A DNA stretch of 64,000 bases from a virus: positions 1 through 64,000 of the IMG/VR virus record IMGVR_UViG_3300022223_000001; one strand, given 5' to 3'. The translations under genes were made by a program, and so were the position numbers. Position 1 is the stretch's first letter. The number at the start of each line of letters is the position of its first letter. Shown here piece by piece: positions 49,097 through 57,739 of this stretch. Under the pieces are notes generated by a model, which was not told where the DNA came from, searched no databases, and saw only the letters and a program-made list of their open reading frames with translations.

Positions 49097-50554
49097 GTGC
49101 TGCTGAATCTGCTCGATTCCGCCTTCTTGCGCCTCGACGGCTTCGCCAACGCGGTCACCGGGCTCGGCACTGAGACGCTCGACAAGACCATGTCGGCGCT
49201 GTTCCAGCGCGCCGTCCGTCGCCACGATTCCTACTACGAGAGCCTGTACGAGGAGGACCCCTTCGCGCGGAAGGTCTGCGAGAAGCTGCCCGAGGAGATG
49301 CTGCGCAACGGCTTCGACCTCTCGATGGGCGACGAGGAAGATGCGCTTGAGGTCGCCACAGCGGTGCGCGATGAACTCCGGCGGCTGAAGGCGACCGACC
49401 GCGTCAAGTCCGGCCTGGTCTGGGAGCGCGTGCTGGGCGGTTCGGCCGTCCTGATCGGCGTCGACGATGGCGCGAGCGACCCGTCCGAGCCCTTGCGCGA
49501 AGAGAGCATCAGGCGAGTGACCCACCTCAGCGTGGTGGACAAGCCGCGCATCTACGCAAAGACCTGGTACGCCTCCACGCACGAGCGTGCAGGCTGGCCG
49601 GAGCTCTACACGCTGACGCCGTTGGATGGTGGCAGCCCCGTCGATGTGCACGAGACCCGTCTGCTCGTGTTTTCCGGCGGGCGCGTGTCGCACGAGCGCA
49701 GGGTCGCGTTGCAGGGCTGGGGCCATTCGGTGCTCGCCTCGATGCACGAGGTCCTGAGCGACTACTCGATGAGCTGGCGTGGCATCGCGCACATGCTGCA
49801 GAGCGCCAACCAAGACGTCTGGTACATGAAAGACCTCCGTTCGGCGCTGACCAGCGGCACCGACGCTGCGAAAGCCTACTTCGCCGCGCGCTTCCAGCTG
49901 GCCCAGATGCGCCAGGGGCCGAACCGAGCAATCGCACTCGATTCGGACGGCGAGAAGTTCGAGCGCCATGGCTCCACGCTGACCGGCATTCCCGAGACGC
50001 TGCAGCAGATGAACCTGCGCCTGTCGGCCACGGCCGGGATGCCGGTAACCGTCCTATTCGGCATGTCCCCCGCAGGCATGAACGCCACCGGTGAGAGCGA
50101 CCTGCAGATGTGGCACGGCAGCGTCAAGGCGCGCCAGCAGGACCAGGCGCAGCCGCACTTCGAGCGCTTGATTGACCTGCTGATGAAGTCCAAGGAAGGC
50201 CCGACCAAGGGCAAGGTCATCGAAGGCTGGAGCCTGACGTGGCGCCCGCTGCTCGAGATGTCCGACGGTCAGCGCGTCGAGCTGCGGCTCAAGCAGGCGC
50301 AGGCGGACAAGGCGTATATCGACGCCCAGGTGCTGCTGCCCGAGGAGGTCGCCCGTAGCCGCTTCCGGCCGGAGGGCTACAGCATCGAGACCGGCATCGA
50401 CTTCGAGGCGCGCGAAGACATCCTCGAGGCGGAGCGGCAGGAGCGCCTCGAGGCAGAGGCGCGGGCCAAGCTCGCATTCCAACAGGCGGGGCAGGGCGAT
50501 CCCGAGGATCCCGACGCTGAGGACGAAGACGACCCGCCGCCGGATGACGAGTAG
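49097..50554 (+). CDS. Portal protein (DUF1073-type)
   Basis: 485 aa from the GTG at 49097, which has AGGA 6 nt upstream and gives the usual LLDSAFLRLDGFANAVTGLGTETLDK beginning. An ATG at 49064 would add 11 residues without a ribosome site. VCEKLPEEMLRNGFDL, WERVLGGSAVLIGVDDG, YSMSWRGIAHMLQSANQDVWYM and MPVTVLFGMSPAGMNATGESDL are DUF1073 portal marks. The C-terminus is acidic (EDEDDPPPDDE). It forms the DNA entry ring. Confidence 0.87.
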   Translation: MLLNLLDSAFLRLDGFANAVTGLGTETLDKTMSALFQRAVRRHDSYYESLYEEDPFARKVCEKLPEEMLRNGFDLSMGDEEDALEVATAVRDELRRLKATDRVKSGLVWERVLGGSAVLIGVDDGASDPSEPLREESIRRVTHLSVVDKPRIYAKTWYASTHERAGWPELYTLTPLDGGSPVDVHETRLLVFSGGRVSHERRVALQGWGHSVLASMHEVLSDYSMSWRGIAHMLQSANQDVWYMKDLRSALTSGTDAAKAYFAARFQLAQMRQGPNRAIALDSDGEKFERHGSTLTGIPETLQQMNLRLSATAGMPVTVLFGMSPAGMNATGESDLQMWHGSVKARQQDQAQPHFERLIDLLMKSKEGPTKGKVIEGWSLTWRPLLEMSDGQRVELRLKQAQADKAYIDAQVLLPEEVARSRFRPEGYSIETGIDFEAREDILEAERQERLEAEARAKLAFQQAGQGDPEDPDAEDEDDPPPDDE

Positions 50555-50559
50555 CCGCC

Positions 50560-53500
50560 GTGCCCACGGCTGACCAGATTGCGCAGCTGCGGGTCCGCCG
50601 GCTGGTCTCGGAGGCGGCTGGGCGGCGGGTGAGGCCGCAGGCCAACATCGCGCCCCAGCGTGAGCCTCGCGCTATCCGGATGCGCTACCTGGTGGCTCTG
50701 CGCGGCATCGTCGCGGACATCCAGCGGGCGACCAAGGCGGCGGTCGTCGACAAGCTGCCGGAGCTGTTCGCCCTGCTTCCAGCCGAGCTGAGGCTCGACG
50801 CTCCCCCGGACGATGGCGCGCGCGGACTCATGCTGGAGCTGCGCTCCGACGTCGACGGCATCCTGTCGGACAAGCCGCTGATGACGCTTTCCGAGCGCAT
50901 CGCCCGGGACGTGTCGACCTTCAACCGCTCCGAGTTCAGCAAGCAGATGAAGATTGCGATCGGCATCGACCCCTTCGTTGCCGACGCGAACCTGTCCTCC
51001 TACGTCGACGGTTTCGTCGCGGAAAACGTCGCGCTGATCAAGAGCATCGGCTCAGAGCAGCTCGGACGGGTCGAGGGAATCGTGATGCGAGCGCTGCGAA
51101 ACGGCACTCGCGTCGAGACCGTGCGCAAGGAGATCCAGCAGAGCTTCGGCCTGTCGAGGAAGCGCGCAGAGCTCATCGCCACCGACCAGGTGAGCAAGCT
51201 CAACGGGCAGCTCACGCGCTCGCGACAGCAGCAGGTCGGCATCGAGAAGTACCGATGGAGCACCAGCCGCGACGAGCGTGTCCGCCGTCGTCACCGCGAA
51301 CTCGAAGGGACCGTCCACAGCTGGAGCCGGCCGCCGGTGGTGGACGCGAAGACGGGACGAAGGGAGCACCCAGGCGGCGACTTTCGCTGCCGATGCGAGG
51401 CGATTCCGGTGGTCGACGACCTGCTCGAGCAGCTGGGAATCGTGCCGCCGAGCCGACCCTCCCGGCCCGCTCCGAAGCCCGTCAAACGACCGGCGAAGAC
51501 TGCGCCGGCGGCACCCGTCCCGTCCGCAGCGTCGCCGAAAGCGCCGCCCGCAACGACACCATCACCGGCTCCCCTGTCGGTGCAGGCCGCGGCGAAACTG
51601 CAGCAAGCGCGGGTCATCGAAGCTGCCAAGCAGGCGCAGGCGGCAGCGGACGCGGCCGCGCTTGAGAAGGCCCGGGCCGCGGTGGTCGTGCAGGCGGAGG
51701 CCAAGCAGGCGGCGCTCGACAAGGTCGCTACGGCGCAGGCCAAGGCCGCAGCCTACAAGGCCGAACTCGATGCGCAGAAGAAGGTGAAGGCTGCAGCAGA
51801 AAAGCAGGCCGCTGTCGAAGCCGCGGCGGCATCGCACAAAACAGCGTTCGAGGCGCTCGCTACGCACGGTGCCGACCCGGAGGTCGCGTTGAAGGCGCTC
51901 CTTGGCATTGCGCAGAAGGAGCCGGAGGCATTCGCGCAGCTCTACAATCTGATCATCAAAGGCGGGAAGGGGCTGTCACCGAAGTACCTGAAGAACCTGC
52001 CGAAATCGAAGGGCAAGGACGCCAAAAAGATCCTAACCAAGCTTGGGTTCGAGCTCGCACCTCCGAAGCCGAAGTGGGACAAGCCTTATCCGCCCATCGA
52101 GCCGGCTCCGCTACAGCAGTTTTCCTTCCAGGTGGTCGACGGCAGCGGATTCCAGTGGCACGACGTCTACAGCGCGGATGGACAGACCAAGTTCGCGTTC
52201 ATCAAGCGGATCGGCGACGAATGGGTGGTCGACCCGCCGGCGGACCTGAAGGCGAAGGGGTGGGACAAGCTGACGTGGCAGGGGACCGACGAGGGAAAGT
52301 CCTTCGCCGTCTCCTACGCGATCGATGTCTCGGAAGCGATCAAGGCCTCCAAGCTGGCGCCCGCGAAGTCTGCGGGGGCGGCGGCATTCACGCCCGCGCC
52401 CAAGGCCATTGGCTGGAGCGGCAAATGGAAGGGGCGGCGCGACGTGAAGGTCGGCGCCGATCCGGCGAAGGATCTTGCGAAGCGGTTCCGGGATGGGCGA
52501 AGCGGTACCGCCGTTGCGGGCGATGGAGAGTGGATCGAGGACTTCAATATCCAGATTCAGCAAGAAATCGTGGACGGTCGGCCCGAGTTCGTCGCGAGGT
52601 TCAAGGTCAACGAACACAAGGGCGCATCCTTTCGGAAGGCGATGGAGACTGCAGGCGGGCGCCCTGCCGCCTTCCAGTTCTCCGGCCTCGATTCGCTCGG
52701 CAGTGAACGGCTGGTGAAGGACCTGTCGAAGCTTCAGGACGCGCCGGGCTCGCACCAGGGACTGCGCGCCGTGGATGTGGAGGGCGCGCTCGTCGAGTTT
52801 CAACGGGGGGTTGCGCGAGGAAGTCAGGTCTCTGCCATGCACAACGCTGTCGAGGTGCGGCTGCCGATGCCGGACGACCTTCAGGAGGGCTATCGCCACT
52901 TCGCTCGCGTGATGCAAAAGCTGGGTGTGGACGTCACGAAAGGGCCTAACAAACGGGCGATCGACACATGGAAGAAGGCGAAGCTGATGTCGGTCACAGA
53001 GGGCGCGCGCGAGGATCTCGCGGCGCTGAGGTCCCGGGGCCCGCTGAAGGTGAACGAACTGTGGGAACGGCACGCCACCCCCGAGCTGCGGGAGCTGCTG
53101 GAGGACGTGCAGCTGCGCGAGGTGTCTCCGGGCAAGGTGGCGCCCTACAGTCCCAAGCTGGCTCAGCAGCTCAAGGACAGCGGCGCGACCCATCTGGTGC
53201 ATCACAGCAGCGCCGACGCGGTGGAGCTGCTGGAACAGGTCCTGGTCAAGGACGGCCAGAATGCGCTCCTGTCTAGCCGAGAGCGCTACAACCGGGGCCT
53301 ATTCTTCCGCGGCATGTCCACTTCAACGGACTTCGAGACAGGAGGGGCCGACAGCGTTTTCACCAGGATGCGGCGTGGCGCGCCTGAAGCCAGCGCTGGC
53401 GTGCAGTTTGAAATCGACCCGGGCGAGCTGGGGCGCCTGGACGCCTACATGTTCAACAGCGATGAGTTCGGCCGAACGGGGCCGGACCACGTGCGGCGCC

Positions 53501-53724
53501 GCGAGACTCTACGTGGTATGATCGATCTCGCGGGGGGCAGTTCCCGCTCGCTATCCAGTAGCAACGAAATAATGTTCCGACACAGCATTCCGGTCAGCTC
53601 AGTGCGCCGCATTCAGGTGCCGAGCGGTGCGCGAGCCCGCGTGCTGCAGATGCTCGATGATGCCGGGGTCGAGCAGGTCAACGGGATCCCGGTATCGGAC
53701 TTCATACAGTCGGGCTCCTACTGA
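50560..53724 (+). CDS. MuF-type head protein with long ART-like C-terminal region
   Basis: 1054 aa, GTG start. Residues ~1-290: MuF/SPP1 gp7 domain (ATDQVSKLNGQLTRSRQQQVGIEKYRW, RVRRRHRELEG, HPGGDFRCRC). About 300-430: Pro then Ala/Lys coiled linker. The remaining 600 residues are not structural in look. The end (about 900-1050) has LFFRGMSTSTDFETGG, FTRM, FEIDPGELGRLD and SNEIMFRHSIPVSSVRRIQV: R...STS...E spacing like ADP-ribosyltransferases. MuF proteins often carry such effector tails that enter the cell with the DNA. The next genes include a macro domain. Confidence 0.72.
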   Translation: MPTADQIAQLRVRRLVSEAAGRRVRPQANIAPQREPRAIRMRYLVALRGIVADIQRATKAAVVDKLPELFALLPAELRLDAPPDDGARGLMLELRSDVDGILSDKPLMTLSERIARDVSTFNRSEFSKQMKIAIGIDPFVADANLSSYVDGFVAENVALIKSIGSEQLGRVEGIVMRALRNGTRVETVRKEIQQSFGLSRKRAELIATDQVSKLNGQLTRSRQQQVGIEKYRWSTSRDERVRRRHRELEGTVHSWSRPPVVDAKTGRREHPGGDFRCRCEAIPVVDDLLEQLGIVPPSRPSRPAPKPVKRPAKTAPAAPVPSAASPKAPPATTPSPAPLSVQAAAKLQQARVIEAAKQAQAAADAAALEKARAAVVVQAEAKQAALDKVATAQAKAAAYKAELDAQKKVKAAAEKQAAVEAAAASHKTAFEALATHGADPEVALKALLGIAQKEPEAFAQLYNLIIKGGKGLSPKYLKNLPKSKGKDAKKILTKLGFELAPPKPKWDKPYPPIEPAPLQQFSFQVVDGSGFQWHDVYSADGQTKFAFIKRIGDEWVVDPPADLKAKGWDKLTWQGTDEGKSFAVSYAIDVSEAIKASKLAPAKSAGAAAFTPAPKAIGWSGKWKGRRDVKVGADPAKDLAKRFRDGRSGTAVAGDGEWIEDFNIQIQQEIVDGRPEFVARFKVNEHKGASFRKAMETAGGRPAAFQFSGLDSLGSERLVKDLSKLQDAPGSHQGLRAVDVEGALVEFQRGVARGSQVSAMHNAVEVRLPMPDDLQEGYRHFARVMQKLGVDVTKGPNKRAIDTWKKAKLMSVTEGAREDLAALRSRGPLKVNELWERHATPELRELLEDVQLREVSPGKVAPYSPKLAQQLKDSGATHLVHHSSADAVELLEQVLVKDGQNALLSSRERYNRGLFFRGMSTSTDFETGGADSVFTRMRRGAPEASAGVQFEIDPGELGRLDAYMFNSDEFGRTGPDHVRRRETLRGMIDLAGGSSRSLSSSNEIMFRHSIPVSSVRRIQVPSGARARVLQMLDDAGVEQVNGIPVSDFIQSGSY

Positions 53725-54050
53725 TGTTTGATTGGCCCGAGGCGGTGGTGATCGACGCGCCCAATGGGGCGGCCCTGGCTGGTTTGCGTCCGCGGTACAT
53801 GGCGGACGACGAGACGCAGACGCAGGTACTGGAGTGGCACGAGGGCGGGCATGTGCGAATCCGGGAGCTCGCCCGCGTGGTCGAAGACACGCCCGAGCGC
53901 TTCGTGGCAGAGACCACCAGCGGGGAGCTCTGGACGATCGAGAAGATGACGCTCGAGCGCTATCGCGAGCGGGTGCGGGAGCACACCGTCGGGAAGCCGG
54001 ACTTCGAGACCGAGGCCGAGATGCTCGAGGCGATGCGAAGGGAGTGGTGA
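53724..54050 (+). CDS. Hypothetical protein between MuF and macro-domain genes
   Basis: 108 aa, TGATG overlap upstream, TGATG downstream. VVIDAPNGAALAGLRPRYMADDETQTQVLEWHEGGHVRIRELARVVE then an acidic helical C-terminus (TEAEMLEAMRREW). It could be an immunity partner or a head accessory protein. No family recognised. Confidence 0.5.
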   Translation: MFDWPEAVVIDAPNGAALAGLRPRYMADDETQTQVLEWHEGGHVRIRELARVVEDTPERFVAETTSGELWTIEKMTLERYRERVREHTVGKPDFETEAEMLEAMRREW

Positions 54051-54622
54051 TGCAGAGAGACCGTGGGGACTTATGGGATTGGCACGATGCCGGCTACCGG
54101 ATCGTCGTCAGCACAAACATCGGGTACTGCCCGAAGACGTTCAGGAACAACATGGGGGCGGGCATCGCGTGGCAGGCAGCGCGCCGCTACCCGGGGCTGC
54201 CCGATTGGTACGGCCGCCAGTGTGCGGAGCGCGGAGCCGAAACGCCGGTGCTTGAGCGCGAGGACTTGCGGCTGGTCTTCTTCCCGGTCAAGCCGTTTCG
54301 CCCGGAGGATCCCGAGCGCGGCTGGGCACAGAATGCGAGCCTCGATCTGATCGCGGACCGCGCGCGCCAGCTGGGAGTGATTGCGACAGCTGGGGCACCA
54401 ATCGCGATGAGCACCGTCGGAGCTGGTCCGAAGGGGAGCGGAGGCGGCCTTGACCCGCGAGAGGTCGAGGAACTCCTGCAGCGTGAACTCGGCGAGTCGA
54501 GCGAAAGGGTTGTGCTTGTCGAGTACGACCCGCAAGCAAGCCGTGTGATTCCGGCGCTCGCAATCTCGGCTCCGGGTCGAACACGTGGCGCCAAGCCGCG
54601 CCGCGTTGCTGCGCGTCGTTGA
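54050..54622 (+). CDS. Macro-domain protein (ADP-ribose binding)
   Basis: 190 aa. I choose the ATG at 54050, overlapping the previous stop; an upstream extension is in a shadow frame. RIVVSTNIGYCPKTFRNNMGAGIAWQAARRYPGLPDWYG is the macro-domain N-terminal signature (loop NNMGAGIA). FPVKPFRPED, SLDLIADRARQL and AMSTVGAGPKGSGGGLDPREVEELL complete the fold. It binds and possibly hydrolyses ADP-ribose, adjacent to the ART-like head protein. The basic tail (GAKPRRVAARR) is extra. Confidence 0.8.
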   Translation: MQRDRGDLWDWHDAGYRIVVSTNIGYCPKTFRNNMGAGIAWQAARRYPGLPDWYGRQCAERGAETPVLEREDLRLVFFPVKPFRPEDPERGWAQNASLDLIADRARQLGVIATAGAPIAMSTVGAGPKGSGGGLDPREVEELLQRELGESSERVVLVEYDPQASRVIPALAISAPGRTRGAKPRRVAARR

Positions 54623-54653
54623 CTGAGCGTCATACGCGGTCAATAGTCGCTTC

Positions 54654-55220
54654 ATGCAGCTGAGCCGCCGCCGCTTCCTCACCAGCCTCGGGGCCGGCGC
54701 TGCCGCTGGCCTGGTGTCGCTCGCAGCCCCCGCCCCGGTACGCCGCTTCTGGCAGGTGCCGCGCGGGGCGCCGGTGAAGGGGCCAAGCGACCTCGACTGG
54801 TACGCGGTGGTGGGAGACGACGGGCGCATCGTGGCCTCGCCAGATGGCGTGAGGTGGATGGCCACCGGCATCGACGACGAGCGCGTGCGGCCGGGGCACG
54901 GCGCACTCGATGGCTCGCCGCCGAAGTGGGGCGCGATGCCGCCGGGGCCATCCGCTCTTGTGACCGGCCACGTGCGCGTTGCCCAGCCAAGCGCGGAGGA
55001 AATCGCGCGGAAGTTGGCGATGGAGATCAGCCACGCGGTACGCGACCGGCTGGGCGATTTCCTCGGCGCTGCCCCCCTGAACTTCTCCGACAGCGACGAG
55101 GTGAAGCGGCAAGTGCTCGCTGAGCTCTACGACCGCTTGCCGCCCGTTCAGCCAAGCATCAAGGCCAGCGCCCGCGGCCGGCTGGTCGACATCAGCGTCG
55201 ACTTCGACGTGACCGTCTAG
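54654..55220 (+). CDS. Twin-arginine signal protein in head cluster
   Basis: 188 aa. MQLSRRRFLTSLGAGAAAGLVSLAAPAP is a Tat-type signal (RRxFL then a hydrophobic core of about 20). The mature part includes DWYAVVGDDGRIVASPDGVRWMATG and HAVRDRLGDFLGAAPLNFSDSDEVKRQVLAELYDRLPP. Tat-like leaders appear in some phage head-cluster proteins, but the reason is unknown. Sequence DPDGVRW recalls the propeller motif of the fibre. Confidence 0.6.
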   Translation: MQLSRRRFLTSLGAGAAAGLVSLAAPAPVRRFWQVPRGAPVKGPSDLDWYAVVGDDGRIVASPDGVRWMATGIDDERVRPGHGALDGSPPKWGAMPPGPSALVTGHVRVAQPSAEEIARKLAMEISHAVRDRLGDFLGAAPLNFSDSDEVKRQVLAELYDRLPPVQPSIKASARGRLVDISVDFDVTV

Positions 55221-55266
55221 CGGCCGACCCAGCCGGGGTCAGTTTACGCCTGCCTACGGTGACGGC

Positions 55267-56802
55267 ATGACGCCGTCGGCGCAGGAAGGTCACCAGCGAT
55301 TCGACTTTGCCCAGATCGGCCAGGTCGAGGTGCTGCCCTCCGGCGCGCTCCGGATCCCGGCCACGCTCGGCCGGGTCGGCGTCCTCGAGTACCGCCGCGG
55401 CGGCCAGGTGGTGCGCGAGCTGCGGCCGCCCGACGAAGTGTTCAGGGCCGACTCGGTGGCGACGTATTCGGGCGCCTTCGCGACCGACCTGCACCCGCCC
55501 CGCGACAAGGCCTGGATCACCACCAAGAACTGGAAGGACTGGGCGGTCGGCTACGTCAGCGACGGCGTGCGGCAGGACGGCAACCACCTGCGGGGCACCC
55601 TCATCGTCCACGACGAGAAGATGATCGGGCTGATCCAGGGCGGCGAGCGCCGAGAGCTGTCGCCCGGCTACATCTGCCTGAAGCTCGACGAGACGCCGGG
55701 CAAGTTCAACGCCGCCACCGGCGACTACGGGCCCGATGTGGCCGAGGGCCAGCCCTACGACGTGGTGCAGCGCAGCATCGTCTACAACTCGGTGGGCATC
55801 GGCCCCCGGGGATGGGGCCGGCAGGGCAGCGAAGTTGCGCTGCGACTCGACGGCGCCGACGACGATGCAGACCTGGGCGTCCTGCGCCTGGACGGCACGG
55901 CGCTCGGCGACTTCCTCAGCTCGCGGATGCGTCAGCTCAATAAGTCGCTCGCGGACCTGGCCGCGGAGACCGGAATCCTCGCGCCCAAGCAGCCCGAGGA
56001 TCAGCCGCTACTGCGCAGCGGGCCGCGCCCCAACCGCACGTACATCCTCGAAGCGATCCTCGACGGCTGGACCGACCGGCCGAGCGACGCGCAGCTCAAG
56101 GCGCTCGCCAAGGCGCTCGAGGTCGACCTCGACGAACTCATCAAGCTCATCCCCGACGAGCTCCAAAAGCTCGACGGCGGTGTCACCCCCGAACCCAAGC
56201 AAGAGAGCACGACGATGGAAATGATCGAAATCCGCCTGGACGGCCTCACGGTCTCGGTGCCCAAGCAGGCGGCCGAGATCATCAACAAGGCGATCGACGA
56301 GCGCGACTCGAAGATCAAGGCGCTCACCGACGCCGGCAGCGAGAGCAAGGCGCGGCTGGACGGACTGACCGAGCAGCTCGGCGCCGCCGAGATGCTGCTC
56401 GAGGAGTTGCCCGGCCAGCTGCGCGGAGAACTCGCCGCGCGCAGCAAGCTCGAGGACCAGGCGCACTCGGTCCTGGGCAACGACCCCGACGGTCGCCCCG
56501 TCAACCTGGACGGCAAGAGCGACCGCAAGGTCCGCGAGATGGTGCTCGCCGCCATCGCGCAGAAGGCCGGCGGCACCGAGCTGAAGCTCGACGGCGAGGA
56601 CGACACCTACGTGCGCGTCCGCTTCGACGTGGCGATGGAGAATTTCAAGGCGCCCGACGCCAGCGCAAAGGCCCGTGAGGCCGCGCTCGGCGGCACCAGC
56701 CCGAAGGTGCGCCAGGACGCTGGCAACGGTCCCGACCCGGTGGCCGCCCGCAACGCGATGATCGAGAAGCGCTCGAACGCCTGGAAGGGCCAGCCCAACT
56801 GA
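55267..56802 (+). CDS. DUF2213 head maturation protease with inserted HTH and scaffold part
   Basis: 511 aa. N-terminal protease region: VLEYRRGGQVVRELRPPDEVF, VGYVSDGVRQDGNHLRGTLIVHD, RRELSPGYICLKLD, QRSIVYNSVGIGPRGWGR, all DUF2213 marks. Residues ~212-300 form an XRE-like HTH (NKSLADLAAETGIL and KALAKALEVDLDELIKLIP). The C-terminal part is a helical, acidic scaffold (KLEDQAHSVLGND). It should cleave and shape the capsid during assembly. Confidence 0.82.
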   Translation: MTPSAQEGHQRFDFAQIGQVEVLPSGALRIPATLGRVGVLEYRRGGQVVRELRPPDEVFRADSVATYSGAFATDLHPPRDKAWITTKNWKDWAVGYVSDGVRQDGNHLRGTLIVHDEKMIGLIQGGERRELSPGYICLKLDETPGKFNAATGDYGPDVAEGQPYDVVQRSIVYNSVGIGPRGWGRQGSEVALRLDGADDDADLGVLRLDGTALGDFLSSRMRQLNKSLADLAAETGILAPKQPEDQPLLRSGPRPNRTYILEAILDGWTDRPSDAQLKALAKALEVDLDELIKLIPDELQKLDGGVTPEPKQESTTMEMIEIRLDGLTVSVPKQAAEIINKAIDERDSKIKALTDAGSESKARLDGLTEQLGAAEMLLEELPGQLRGELAARSKLEDQAHSVLGNDPDGRPVNLDGKSDRKVREMVLAAIAQKAGGTELKLDGEDDTYVRVRFDVAMENFKAPDASAKAREAALGGTSPKVRQDAGNGPDPVAARNAMIEKRSNAWKGQPN

Positions 56803-56870
56803 GGCGCAACCCACTTCACTGCCAGACGACTCACTCAAACCGTCAACCGCCAGCCAGCTGAGATTCAACG

Positions 56871-57677
56871 ATGCCCGTACAGACCACCTACGCCACGAAG
56901 CCCGCGTCCCGCGCCGCGGGCATGGTCGCCAACGCGTTTGGCCCGCCCCAGTACGTTTCGCGTCCGCTGTCGACGCGGCAGCTCGAGGAGATCACCTTCG
57001 GTGACGACGGCGGCGCCGAGCTCTACACCGTCACTATCGACGGGGTTGAGGTGGCCAACTACACCTCGACGGGGACCAACACCGCGACCCAGCTGCGCGA
57101 CGAGATCTACAACGACCTGGTCGCCGCCGGCATCGTGACCGAGCAGGTGAGCACCGACAAGCTGCTCATCGAGGCGCCCGGCGACGACGCGGCCGACGAC
57201 TTCACAATCGCGCTGTCGGCGGTGTCGGGCACGTTCTCGAAGACGCAGCTGGTGGCGCACGGCCAGGAAGTGCCCTTCGGCCTCGGCCTGGTGCGCGACG
57301 ACCGCGCGCCGTCGGGCGGGCCGCGCAAGTGCCGACTGCCGCGCCTGGCCACCGACGTGACCGGGGGCTTGTTCCTCGGCGTCGCAGCGCAGAACGTGAT
57401 GCGCGAGCCGAACGTCAACGGCTGGCCGCACCAGTCGATGCCCAACATCCTGCGCGTCGGCCACATCTACGTGGTCGTCGAAGCGCCCGCGGCCGGCGCC
57501 GGCACCGAGGGCAAGAACCTCTTCATGCGCCACGCCTCCGGCGCTGGCGGCACCCAGCTCGGCGCGTTCCGCGAGGACGCCGACTCCGCGTCCGCCGTCG
57601 CGGTACCGGGTCTTCGCGCGATGGAGGACTGGACCGCCGCCGGCACCGTCCTCGCCGAGTTCATCCCGCAGACCTGA
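56871..57677 (+). CDS. Capsid decoration/DUF2190-like structural protein
   Basis: 268 aa. Beta-rich: ELYTVTIDGVEVANYTSTGTNTATQLRDEI and DVTGGLFLGVAAQNVM, then NILRVGHIYVVVEAPA, AVPGLRAMEDWTAAGTVLAEFIPQT. Resembles head fibre or decoration proteins between protease and capsid. The first half is an inserted domain of beta type (residues about 48-110). Confidence 0.68.
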   Translation: MPVQTTYATKPASRAAGMVANAFGPPQYVSRPLSTRQLEEITFGDDGGAELYTVTIDGVEVANYTSTGTNTATQLRDEIYNDLVAAGIVTEQVSTDKLLIEAPGDDAADDFTIALSAVSGTFSKTQLVAHGQEVPFGLGLVRDDRAPSGGPRKCRLPRLATDVTGGLFLGVAAQNVMREPNVNGWPHQSMPNILRVGHIYVVVEAPAAGAGTEGKNLFMRHASGAGGTQLGAFREDADSASAVAVPGLRAMEDWTAAGTVLAEFIPQT

Positions 57678-57739
57678 TCCTGACGGGGCCACGACTAGCA
57701 CGCTTCTGACCAGATCCAATCAAGCTCACAGGAACACAG

